Source: Silicimonas sp. (lineage in GTDB: Bacteria > Pseudomonadota > Alphaproteobacteria > Rhodobacterales > Rhodobacteraceae). From it: a stretch of 37,273 nt of DNA. How positions within the stretch are numbered: the first letter of the stretch is position 1; every line of letters begins with the position of its first letter. This document shows positions 1 to 8,100 of the stretch, piece by piece. Below the pieces are notes generated by a model that worked only from the letters and a program-made list of their open reading frames with translations, did not search any database and was not told the origin of the DNA. Location: assembly GCA_013002465.1 (NCBI GenBank), contig JABDJO010000023.1, positions 1 to 37,273 of the forward strand. Direction: 5' to 3'. The translations under genes were made by a program, and so were the position numbers.

Positions 1-453
1 CCCGGTCCGTTTGATCAATTCGACACTGGCCGCTGCGGTGCAAGGTGCCAGAGCGACATCCGAATAGACGATGTTCCCGATGGATGCCGGGTTCATCCCT
101 TCGACATCCTTCAAGGGATGAATTGCAGATTGAAGGGACCTGACATTGATATGATCTGGCACAGGTCGTTGCAGGATTATCCCCAACACTCCCGGATCGT
201 CATTCATCTCGACGATTTTTCCCTTTGCCTCGTCCTGCGATATCGTGGCGTCCCAGACCTGTTGCTTGAACGGCAAGCCAACTCTTTCCGCGGCCCGAGC
301 CTGGTTGCGGATATAGATATCGACCTCCGGTATGTCTCCGATCGAAATGGAAACCAGACCACACAACACGTCATTGTCCTGTAGATAACCTTTGCAAGAC
401 GCCAAAATTTCGGAAGCAACTGATTTGCCGTCGATCAGTCTGTGATCTGCCAT
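1..453 (-). CDS. folD: FolD-like methylene-tetrahydrofolate dehydrogenase (5' part, runs off the left edge)
   Basis: The first 151 codons are present, from an ATG at 453-451; the C-terminal NADP-binding domain lies outside the window. The family interconverts methylene-, methenyl- and formyl-tetrahydrofolate in the cytosol. Recognisable FolD landmarks are the N-terminal LIDGKSVASEIL, GDIPEVDIYIRNQARAAERVG, the Gln in ILQRPVPDHI, KDVEGMNPASIGN and APCTAAASVELIK. Compared from memory with E. coli FolD, three family positions differ: the cyclohydrolase Lys of IYVASKRK is Gln here, KDVDG has become KDVEG, and PCTP has become PCTA. In the human enzyme a Lys-to-Gln change at this position is known to remove cyclohydrolase but keep dehydrogenase activity. 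This may therefore be a specialised paralogue rather than the housekeeping copy. The family call is firm; the biochemical consequence is inference. Confidence 0.85.
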   Translation of the reverse strand, partial: MADHRLIDGKSVASEILASCKGYLQDNDVLCGLVSISIGDIPEVDIYIRNQARAAERVGLPFKQQVWDATISQDEAKGKIVEMNDDPGVLGIILQRPVPDHINVRSLQSAIHPLKDVEGMNPASIGNIVYSDVALAPCTAAASVELIKRTG

Positions 454-922
454 GTGCGCTTCCGATTCAGTCCGTAACTCGTTGGAATCCGTATGACATT
501 CGTGCTTTGCGTCGGCAAGATGTCCACTGCAGAATGTTGCTGGTCAAGAACGGAGCCATTTTCGCTGTGGCGCAATGCAATCGGCTAATGTGCGCTCGAT
601 CACGCTCCAACTTGAACTCCGCATTCGATCCACGGCGCAACATCGCTTTTTTCACCACGCGACCGATCGTCCATCCAGTCTGACGGGCGTCGGGCATTCG
701 CCACGTGCCATTCAAGCGTAAATCGTGGATCGGTGGATACCAGTCTGGGAACGTCACTGGAATTGGTGGCACATCACCGACGTCTGCCTTCGGTCATCGT
801 GGGAAATCTGCGCGATGCCTGGTGCGGCAAGGTCATGCGGCAGGTCAATCCAGCACCTTGATCCTGGTCAAGTTGCGCGCGCGCGAACCGTGCAACCTTT
901 GGGCAACGGGAAAAGGAGGGCC
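454..922. other. Gene-poor stretch between folD and the SnoaL-like gene
   Basis: This stretch separates the divergently transcribed folD and SnoaL-like genes and should carry both promoters. No confident sigma-70 boxes stand out. A minus-strand frame open over about 467-772 (GTG start, about 100 codons, basic, with a PDWYPPIHDL segment) cannot be excluded as a small gene. It has no recognisable family and no clear ribosome binding site, so it is not called. Confidence 0.4.
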
Positions 923-1303
923 ATGATGGAAGACCTAATCGAACTCGGGCGGGCATTCGTACAAGCGATGCAGGATCGCCACGGGGTTGCGCATGTCGAT
1001 GACATTTATGCCGAAGACGCCGAGTCGGTAGAGGCTGTTGTGCCGCCCGGGCGCGATGTTCGGATCGCCAAGGGCCGAGGCGCGATCAAGGCGAAACGAG
1101 AGGATTGGGCGGCAACACACGAAATCCAAAAGCTGGTCGCCGACGGGCCCTTTGTCCATCCACCCAACCGGTTCGCGGTGAACTTCGAGGCCGAGGTGAC
1201 ACAGAAAGCCACCGGTCGGCAGATGACCCTGCGCGAGATCGCAGTTTATACGGTCGAGGAAGGCAAGATCTCCCGCGAAGAATTCTTCATGCTGCCAAAA
1301 TAA
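923..1303 (+). CDS. SnoaL-like / NTF2-superfamily small protein
   Basis: This encodes 126 residues. The start is set by a strong AAGGAGG at 913-919 in front of tandem ATG codons at 923 and 926; the longer upstream reading of the frame is ignored. Size and pattern fit the SnoaL-like/NTF2 fold. An N-terminal helix carries acidic residues in a VDDIYAEDAESVEAV segment. A central KGRGAIKAKREDW loop follows, and the C-terminal strands end in REIAVYTVEEGKISREEFF, the usual last strand pair of this fold. Such proteins form small cone-shaped pockets and range from isomerases and hydrolases to non-enzymatic binders, so the substrate cannot be assigned. No signal peptide is seen, so a cytosolic location is likely. 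It is separated from the next gene by 137 bases and is probably monocistronic. Confidence 0.7.
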   Translation: MMEDLIELGRAFVQAMQDRHGVAHVDDIYAEDAESVEAVVPPGRDVRIAKGRGAIKAKREDWAATHEIQKLVADGPFVHPPNRFAVNFEAEVTQKATGRQMTLREIAVYTVEEGKISREEFFMLPK

Positions 1304-1440
1304 GCGGCGAACAACAGCAATGGTGCATTTCTGGCGCGACGCAGCCGCCTAAAAATTCTGCAATGACCAATTGTATTTAGGTCTATCTGCACCTACCGTC
1401 ACGGGCGGAAGCCGTAGCAATAGTTCACGGTGGCACCCGT

Positions 1441-2757
1441 ATGAAGTCCAGATCGCTCCCTGCCCTGCTGACAGCACTCGCGCTTTCGTTTTCGGTGTAT
1501 CTGATTCCGATTTACAATCTGCATGCAGGTTGGCAGCTGCTTGGGGTGGTTCTTTTCAGCGGTACAGGCGCCTCGCCATTGTCGGTCGCCTGGATTGCTG
1601 CGGCACTGCTGATACAGGGCCTTGCGTTCGTTTTTCTTTTCTGGGTGATCCGCCGGTTTCGATGGTCCAGGCTTGCTGCGTTGGTTGCCGCGGCTCCTGT
1701 TTTTGTCATCGTCGCAAATTATGGCCTGCTTTACGCAATTCCGCTTTTTGTGCTGGTCGAAAATGATGCTTCGCCGGAGTTCGGAAAACTGGAGTTGGTC
1801 TGCAGCGTCGACAATGCAGCCATCGCGCAGGTACGCGCTGGATCGGATTTGGGGCTCGTGCGCGCCGGCGAGGTCAGGTTGATTGACACCCACCAAATGA
1901 CGCTGTCGATCCTGAATATGCCGGGATGCATGGTGACCAGCCAAGGCGCACCGGACCTTGGGTTAACCGTTGATGCCGTCGCGCCGGGCGGGCATCTGCT
2001 GCATCGAAGCAAAAACGGCGAGCTTCGATATTTCAATCTGGAGACCGGGGCATCAAGGCCGCTTGACGCACCAAACGGGGCGTCGAACTGGAGCCCCATA
2101 CTGTCGGATGATGGAGTCGTTCTGGCTTGGCTTGAGCGTGTTCGCTTGCAAGGCAGTCCCCACTCGCATCGTATTCGCACTCGGAACCTTAGCGATGGAA
2201 CCGAACAGACGATCAACCTCGATTTCACCGCGCGCGATCAATTGGAACTGATTGGCGCAAGCCTAGTGGACGGTCCGTTTACCATCGCGAAGTTCAGAAA
2301 CGAGTTTTTTCGCGTTGACCGGAACGGCGACATCGTTCGTGGGCCGATATCGCCCGAACACCTCTATGATGCCCGCTGGGGGTTTCAGTGGTTGGAAAAC
2401 GGATGGGTTGGGTGGGATGGTTATCGAAGTGAGGGCCGCTATTACATTGCGTGGGCCACACCGGCGGGTCGGAAAGCCTTTCCCATTCCTCGCGGTCGTG
2501 GATTGGATTCCGTGAGCATCGCACGGGACGGAAGCGTGATTGCGGCCGCCTATTCAAGCAATATTTCCATTGGAAACGTTGAAGGCGCAATCGTACTGGT
2601 TCGAACCTCGGACGGTGAAGAGATTTTTCGTCAAAAACTTCCGAGATTTTCGCGAACAAACCTGGCTTTCATCGGTGATCGGCATCTTGCCATTTCAAGA
2701 ACCGAGTCCAATCAGGCCCTGGTTGACGTGTATCGCATTCCGCATTCCGGCGAATGA
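1441..2757 (+). CDS. Membrane-anchored protein with a large, beta-propeller-like C-terminal domain (hypothetical)
   Basis: This encodes 438 residues. Three to four hydrophobic segments lie in the first 105 residues (about 6-27, 31-43, 47-70 and 77-102). A soluble domain of about 330 residues follows. It repeats short strand-turn patterns such as DLGLVRAGEVRLID, KNGELRYFNLETG, DGSVIAAAYSSN and DGEEIFRQKLPRFS. Such Asp-Gly-containing strand repeats are typical of WD40/TolB-like beta-propellers, but I cannot assign a named family. The domain is probably periplasmic, depending on the number of helices. The ATG at 1441 follows a weak GGTGG. Neighbours do not suggest a function. It could be a sensor or a lipid- or sugar-binding protein; this is not decidable here. 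Confidence 0.65.
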   Translation: MKSRSLPALLTALALSFSVYLIPIYNLHAGWQLLGVVLFSGTGASPLSVAWIAAALLIQGLAFVFLFWVIRRFRWSRLAALVAAAPVFVIVANYGLLYAIPLFVLVENDASPEFGKLELVCSVDNAAIAQVRAGSDLGLVRAGEVRLIDTHQMTLSILNMPGCMVTSQGAPDLGLTVDAVAPGGHLLHRSKNGELRYFNLETGASRPLDAPNGASNWSPILSDDGVVLAWLERVRLQGSPHSHRIRTRNLSDGTEQTINLDFTARDQLELIGASLVDGPFTIAKFRNEFFRVDRNGDIVRGPISPEHLYDARWGFQWLENGWVGWDGYRSEGRYYIAWATPAGRKAFPIPRGRGLDSVSIARDGSVIAAAYSSNISIGNVEGAIVLVRTSDGEEIFRQKLPRFSRTNLAFIGDRHLAISRTESNQALVDVYRIPHSGE

Positions 2758-2858
2758 TCCACGCCGTTTTAATGCCGCGCGTCGTCGCGAGCCCTGTTGA
2801 TCAGAGTGGCCGGTTCTGGGCCCAATAGCCCCTTCATCGACTTCCATGCGGATTGCCG

Positions 2859-3005
2859 TCAGCGAACACTCGAAATAGTTCGTGTGGTCTTGCGAAGTTT
2901 GGAATTCTCGGTGCGACCCTGCAGGTGCGCCGCCATCTTCTGCTTTTGCTTCTTGGTCTTCTTTTTGTTCAGAATACTTGCAAGAGTGGTCAACTTTTGA
3001 AGCAT
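2859..3005 (-). CDS. Possible small, very basic protein (48 aa)
   Basis: A minus-strand frame starts with an ATG at 3005, preceded eight bases upstream by GAGG, and ends with TGA at 2859. It has lysine- and arginine-rich composition with a KKKTKKQKQK run, and codon choice (AAG, CTG, CAG, CGC, ACC) resembles the neighbouring genes. The frame stays open for 20 more codons upstream, reading FRRIVVINWDGAIHEVRP before a TAA. The ATG may therefore be internal to an older, truncated gene. No family is recognised. It lies alone between two plus-strand genes. It could be a nucleic-acid-binding small protein, a relic, or chance. Confidence 0.35.
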   Translation of the reverse strand: MLQKLTTLASILNKKKTKKQKQKMAAHLQGRTENSKLRKTTRTISSVR

Positions 3006-3241
3006 TGGTCGCACCTCGTGAATCGCCCCGTCCCAATTGATGACGACAATGCGGCGGAATTATGGCGTCACTCCTAAACCGGCTGCCTGCGCAACAACGC
3101 GATTCCAACAATTTGATATGTCGAGTTGTCGGCTGCGGAGCAGGATTTTCTGATCCCCCACATGTGTGGCTTTGACATTTGTCAATTCCAAGCGCGCGTC
3201 CGGATGTAAGGGGATAGGTGTCTGTAGGGGAGGAAACCATC

Positions 3242-3658
3242 ATGAGAAGAACACTTTTTTCAGCCCTTTTGATCGTTGTGGCGTCGGTTCAATCTGGCGC
3301 GTCAGAGGAGATGACATTCGGTCAAGTTGAATACATGAACTCTTGTGCGCAGTGCCATGGCGCCGATGGGAAAGGCGGCGGCCCAATGGCAGGTTACCTG
3401 AGCGGGTCGTTACCCGACCTGACCCAGCTTCAGAATGGCAATGGCGGAATCTTCCCGGTCAGCAGCATCTACCAAATGATCGAGGGTGCTGGCACAATGG
3501 GACCGCATGGATCTCGTGAGATGCCAGCTTGGGGCAATCGCTATTCAGTCGCGGCTGATGACCAGATATCGTTCGATTTAGGGGTTAGTCGGGAAACATA
3601 CGTCAAGACTCGCATTCTTGCGCTTGTCGAGTATCTGGCTTTCATCCAAGAGCAGTAA
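3242..3658 (+). CDS. Small secreted c-type cytochrome (monoheme)
   Basis: This encodes 138 residues with an N-terminal signal peptide (about 1-20, ending near SGA). One covalent heme site, CAQCH at residues 35-39, is followed by the class I pattern HGADGKGGGP. The likely distal ligand is Met94 in REMPAWGNRY. The protein should be periplasmic and transfer single electrons. The start is set by GGGGAGG at 3227-3233. A GTG at 3218 in the same frame would include the ribosome binding site and is rejected. No oxidase or dehydrogenase partner is adjacent. A clear paralogue lies on the minus strand at 28868-29302, sharing the DLTQL...NGG.FP and MP.WG.RY pattern. The electron donor and acceptor are unknown. 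Confidence 0.88.
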   Translation: MRRTLFSALLIVVASVQSGASEEMTFGQVEYMNSCAQCHGADGKGGGPMAGYLSGSLPDLTQLQNGNGGIFPVSSIYQMIEGAGTMGPHGSREMPAWGNRYSVAADDQISFDLGVSRETYVKTRILALVEYLAFIQEQ

Positions 3659-3685
3659 CATCGGCATTTGCACTGGTTGATTTTT

Positions 3686-3725
3686 GTCGCCTTCGTGTTG
3701 AACAAGTACAGCAAACGAAGGCGGC
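3686..3725 (+). terminator. Inverted repeat downstream of the cytochrome gene, possible terminator
   Basis: GTCGCCTTCGT at 3686-3696 pairs with ACGAAGGCGGC at 3715-3725 (nine Watson-Crick pairs plus a G-U extension) around an 18-base loop. It lies 27 bases after the cytochrome stop codon. The following bases are not a good U-tract, so factor-independent termination is uncertain. Confidence 0.3.
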
Positions 3726-3922
3726 TAAATCTGTGCTTTCAGTCGTCGTCCGTTCCCCTCGACTTTCGTTCATATTGGAGGGTAAAACCTAGTCTTTCGC
3801 GGGTATGACATCGCAGGCGTCCTGGAACTGCCAATCCAACAGATCGTAGATGTGCCGGTTTGCGCGGTAGGAAGCAGGCCGCCATGAAATCCGAACGGTC
3901 TGACGATACTGCGCACGGGCCC
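3726..3922. other. Part of the 323-base gap before the DUF2892-RND operon
   Basis: The gap between the cytochrome stop (3658) and the DUF2892 start (3982) holds the hairpin above and the promoter/operator below. On the minus strand, about 50 codons ending at 3789 read like protein (a segment ISWRPASYRANRHIYDLLDW). There is no acceptable start codon or ribosome binding site, so it may be a gene remnant and is not called. Confidence 0.3.
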
Positions 3923-3962
3923 TTGAAATGTCACATACACATTCGTAATTAGGAATATGTAT
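3923..3962 (+). promoter_or_regulatory. Sigma-70 promoter overlapped by an ATTC-N8-GAAT palindrome (predicted SqrR/BigR-type operator)
   Basis: A -35 box TTGAAA at 3923-3928 and a -10 box TAATTA at 3946-3951 are separated by exactly 17 bases. Over the -10 box lies an imperfect palindrome: ATACACATTC at 3935-3944, an eight-base spacer, and GAATATGTAT at 3953-3962, with 9 of 10 positions pairing. The core is ATTC-N8-GAAT. As I recall, this is the motif bound by the persulfide-sensing ArsR-family repressor SqrR of Rhodobacter, a relative of BigR. The position would let a repressor block RNA polymerase. The regulator gene is not in the window. The assignment to SqrR/BigR is inference from the motif and the operon content. 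Confidence 0.65.
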
Positions 3963-3981
3963 TTGCGAAAGGAGACTGGAC

Positions 3982-4182
3982 ATGTCACTTGATCGAAGCG
4001 TTCTGGCATTTGCCGGGGCAATGGTGTTGCTGTCGGTGGTTCTGACTTACTGGGTGTCGCCACTTTTCATTTGGTTCACGGTCTTTATCGGCCTGAACCT
4101 GCTGCAATCGGCGTTCACCGGGTTTTGCCCGGCTGCCGCCTTCTTCCGCTGGCTTGGGATCAAACCGGGCACAGCTTTCTAA
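3982..4182 (+). CDS. DUF2892 (YgaP-like) small inner-membrane protein
   Basis: This encodes 66 residues with two hydrophobic helices (about 8-24 and 26-44) and the C-terminal pattern GFCPAAAFFRWLGIKPG. That pattern is the hallmark of the DUF2892 family and matches the membrane part of the rhodanese YgaP, here without the rhodanese domain. The ATG at 3982 follows AAAGGAGA. It is the first gene of an operon with the RND adaptor (12-base gap) and the transporter. DUF2892 proteins often occur with sulfur-handling genes (rhodanese, persulfide dioxygenase, sulfide:quinone reductase). Together with the operator this suggests a role in reactive sulfur handling. The exact activity of stand-alone DUF2892 proteins is not known to me. 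Confidence 0.85.
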   Translation: MSLDRSVLAFAGAMVLLSVVLTYWVSPLFIWFTVFIGLNLLQSAFTGFCPAAAFFRWLGIKPGTAF

Positions 4183-4194
4183 AGGGGTCGTCCA

Positions 4195-5160
4195 ATGCGC
4201 AGGTTCGTATTGCCGCTGGTAATTTTGCTGGCTCCGACATTGGCCGGGGCTGAAAACCTGACGGTCGCACCCGAAACGGTGACCGAGTGGAAAGCGGTCT
4301 ATGGCCGGATCGAGACGAAGGAAACCGTGCCTGCGCGCGCCCGGCTTGGCGGATTGGTGGCAGATCTGCTGGTCAGCGAAGGCGATCTAGTCGAAGCGGG
4401 ACAACGCATCGCGATGGTGCGCGACGACAAGATAGATTTTCAGATCGCGGCAACTGAAGCCCGTGTCGAAGCGTTGCAGTCCCAACTTGCAACGGCCGAA
4501 AGCGAGCTTGAACGGGGCGAAGCCCTGAAGGAACGCGGTGTCATCACGACCCAAAGGTTGGACCAGTTGCGCACGTCGGTTGATGTCTTGCAGGGCCAGA
4601 TCAATTCGATCGCCGCTGAGCGCGACGTGTTGACCCAGCGGGCGGCCGAAGGCGAAGTTCTTGCCCCCGACGCGGGGCGGGTTTTGACCGTTCCCGTCAC
4701 GCCCGGCGCCGTCATTCTGGCCGGAGAGCCCGTGGCGACCATCGGAAGCGGTGGCTTCTTTCTGCGGCTGGCCATTCCAGAGCGACACGCGGGCGCGATG
4801 GTTGAAGGCACGGCCTTGCGTATTGCGGCCAATGGTCAGGATCTGGAAGGCCGGATCGCAAAAGTCTATCCGCAGATCGAAAACGGACGGGTCGTGGCAG
4901 ATGTCGAGCTTCCTGGAATCGACACGGCCTTCGTGAATGCCCGTGTGCTGGTTGAATTGCCAATTGGCGAGCGCAGCGCGATCCTTGTGCCCGAGGCGGC
5001 CGTCGATACGCGTTCGGGCCTTGATTTCGTGGCTGTCCAGCAAGCCGAGCATGCGGTCGAACGGGCTGTGATGTTGGGTGATCGGATCGCCCGGGACGGC
5101 GAGTCCTATGTCGAGGTTCTGACCGGATTGAACTCCGGAGACGTGGTTGTTGTGCCGTGA
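4195..5160 (+). CDS. RND efflux periplasmic adaptor subunit (membrane fusion protein)
   Basis: This encodes 321 residues. The signal peptide covers about 1-19, with cleavage after AGA. The order is typical of the HlyD/AcrA family. A first half of a lipoyl-like domain (LGGLVADLLVSEGDLVEAGQRIA) is followed by an alpha-helical hairpin of about 70 residues (ATEARVEALQ to ERDVLTQRA). The second lipoyl half follows (GEVLAPDAGRVL...PGAVILAGEPVATI), then beta-barrel and membrane-proximal domains ending LTGLNSGDVVVVP. It is shorter than AcrA (about 397 residues), mainly in the hairpin. It would bridge the inner-membrane pump to an outer-membrane channel; no TolC-like gene is adjacent. It overlaps the transporter gene by four bases, so the two are translationally coupled. 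Confidence 0.92.
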   Translation: MRRFVLPLVILLAPTLAGAENLTVAPETVTEWKAVYGRIETKETVPARARLGGLVADLLVSEGDLVEAGQRIAMVRDDKIDFQIAATEARVEALQSQLATAESELERGEALKERGVITTQRLDQLRTSVDVLQGQINSIAAERDVLTQRAAEGEVLAPDAGRVLTVPVTPGAVILAGEPVATIGSGGFFLRLAIPERHAGAMVEGTALRIAANGQDLEGRIAKVYPQIENGRVVADVELPGIDTAFVNARVLVELPIGERSAILVPEAAVDTRSGLDFVAVQQAEHAVERAVMLGDRIARDGESYVEVLTGLNSGDVVVVP

Positions 5161-8100
5161 CACCCTCCGAACCTCCCCTTGGTATCGCCGGGGTTCTGAC
5201 GCGCGGTTTCATCACCTCGCCGCTGACACCCTTGTTCCTTCTGGCCGCCATCGTGTTCGGCACGGTCGCGCTTTTGTCGCTTCCGCGCGAGGAAGAACCG
5301 CAGATTTCGGTGCCGATGGTGGATATCCAGGTGCGTGCCGATGGATTGCTTGCGCAAGATGCCGTCAAGCTGATTACCGAACCGCTTGAGACCATCGTCA
5401 AGGGGATCAACGGGGTCGAACACGTCTATTCCCAAACGTCGGACGATCAGGTGCTTGTGACGGCGCGCTTTGTTGTGGGCACGTCGTCGGATGCGGCCGT
5501 TTTGCGGGTGCATGACAAGGTACGCGCCAACTTCGACAGTATCCCGGTGGGCGTGCCGGAACCCCTGATTGTCGGACGCGGAATTGACGATGTTGCGATC
5601 CTGACGTTGACGTTGTCGCCTGTGCCGGAGGCCGCGGGGCGGATCACGCCGAACGATCTGACGCGCGTTGCGCGCGAATTAAGGTCCGAGATCGCCAAGA
5701 TCTCCGATGTCGGCTTGACTTATCTGGTGGGCGAGACACCCGAGGTTTTGCGCATTGCGCCTGACCCGGACCGGCTGGCGCTGAACGGCATCACCCTACA
5801 ACAACTGGCGGGCAAGGTCGTGGGCGCCAACACTGCCTTTCCAACCGGATGGGTGCGTGACGGTGGCGACCAGATCGGGTTGGTGGCCGGCGAGACGTTG
5901 CATGCGCCCGAGGACATCGGGAACCTTGTCTTGACCGCGCGCGATGGCCGCCCGGTTTACGTGCGCGATGTGGCCGACGTGGAATATGCCTCGGATGGCA
6001 CCGATGTGCTGGTGTCGACCGTGACCCATGGCGAAGACGGGTTGCGGCGTGTGCCGTCGGTGACCTTGGCGATTGCCAAGCGCGCGGGGTCAAACGCCGT
6101 TCTTGTGGCCGAAGCGATCCTGCACAAGGTTCACGCGCTGGAAGGCACACTGATCCCCGAAGACATGACTATCGAGGTCACACGCGACTATGGCGAAAGC
6201 GCCAATGAGAAAGCCAACGAACTGCTGTTTCACCTGGCATTGGCGACCGTGTCGATCATCGCGCTTGTCTGGCTGGCGATCGGGCGGCGCGAGGCTTTGG
6301 TCGTTGCCATCGTGATCCCGGTGACGATCCTACTGACGCTTTTTGCGTCGAACCTGATGGGTTACACGCTGAACCGGGTGTCCTTGTTCGCACTGATCTT
6401 TTCCATCGGTATCCTTGTCGATGACGCCATCGTGGTGATCGAAAACATTGCCCGCCACTGGGGCATGGGTGATGGACGTGAACGCCGCGCCGCGGCCATC
6501 GACGCGGTGGCCGAGGTCGGCAATCCGACGATTGTCGCGACATTGACCGTGGTCGCCGCCCTTTTGCCGATGCTGTTCGTCTCGGGTTTGATGGGCCCTT
6601 ACATGAGCCCGATCCCGGCCAACGCTTCGGCGGCAATGATTTTTTCGTTCTTCGTGGCGGTGACTGTGACGCCCTGGCTGATGCTGCGGTTTGCGGGCAA
6701 GGCACCTGCAGTGGCGCATGACGAGGCCGAACATGGCGGCGCATTGGGCCGCGCCTATACCGCGATTGCCCGCCCGATCCTTGCGACCAAGACGGCAAGC
6801 TGGGCGCTTTTGATCGGGGTGATGATCCTGACGATGGCATCGCTGGCACTGTTCTATACTCAGGATGTCACCGTGAAGCTTTTGCCGTTCGACAACAAAT
6901 CCGAGCTTTCCGTGGTGATCGACTTGCCCGAGGGGTCGTCCATCGAAGCCACGGACGCCGTCGCGCAAGATGTGGCGCGGATTGCTTTGGAAAGCGAAGA
7001 GGTCCACTCGGTCCAGACCCACGCGGGCACGGCGGCGCCGTTCAATTTCAACGGGCTGGTGCGGCACACCTATTTCCGCGCAATGCCCGAGCAGGGCGAT
7101 GTTGCGCTGAATCTGACACCGAAGCACGAACGCGACCGGACCAGCCATGAGATCGCGCTTGAACTTCGCGCGCGACTTGCCGCGCTTGATCTTCCCGAGG
7201 GTGGAAGCCTGAAGGTTGTCGAACCACCCCCGGGCCCGCCGGTTCTGGCCACGCTTCTGGCCGAGATCTATGGCCCCGATCCGGAAACCCGTCGTCAAGT
7301 GGCCGCCAAGGTGGAAGACGCGTTTCGCACCGTGCCTTTCATCGTGGACGTCGACAATTCCTATGGCACCCCTGCCCGCAAGCTGCGCGTTACCGTTTCG
7401 ACCGACGATGCCGAGTTCTTCCGGGTTCAGGAAAAAGATGCGCTTGACACCGTTGCGATCCTGAACGGTGGCGCGACCATCGGATACTCGCACCGTGGCG
7501 AGGGCCGCCAGCCGATCCCGATCCGCGTGGAACGCCCCTTGGGCGAGCGAACAGTGGACGAAGAATTTTTGACAACGCCGATCCCCGCGAACCTGTTGCC
7601 CGGCGATCGCGGGATCGTGGAGTTGGGCGACGTGGTGCGTGTGTCGGAAGAACGCGCCTCTTACCCCGTCTTCCGCCACAACGGGCGCGCCGCTGAAATG
7701 GTCACCGCCGAATTGGCAGGCACCTTTGAGGCACCGCTTTACGGAATGCTGGCGGTGCAAGAGGCGCTTGATGCGCAAGACTGGGGCGATTTGCCCAAGC
7801 CAGTCATTTCGCTGCACGGTCAGCCCGAGGATGAAAGCCACCCAACCTTGCTTTGGGACGGCGAATGGGAGGTGACATGGGTCACGTTCCGCGACATGGG
7901 CGCGGCATTTGGCGTGGCGCTTTTGGGCATCTATATCCTGGTCGTTGCTCAGTTCGGCTCATTCAAGGTGCCGTTGGTGATCCTGACGCCGATCCCGCTG
8001 ACCTTCATTGGGATCATGGGCGGGCATTGGCTGTTTAACGCACCCTTCTCTGCCACGTCGATGATCGGCTTTATCGCTTTGGCGGGGATCATCGTTCGGA

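Noticed and set aside
2695-3243. 182-codon minus-strand frame
   Set aside because: Its composition is random and it overlaps the end of the upstream gene. The shorter basic frame at 2859-3005 in another phase looks more coding-like.
3789-3983. Minus-strand frame divergent from the DUF2892 gene
   Set aside because: The C-terminal half reads like protein, but the only ATG lies at the complementary position of the DUF2892 start and there is no independent start or ribosome binding site.
6330-7841. 503-codon minus-strand open frame
   Set aside because: It lies entirely within the RND transporter gene, has a His/Arg/Gln-rich random composition, and is a shadow of the high-GC coding strand.
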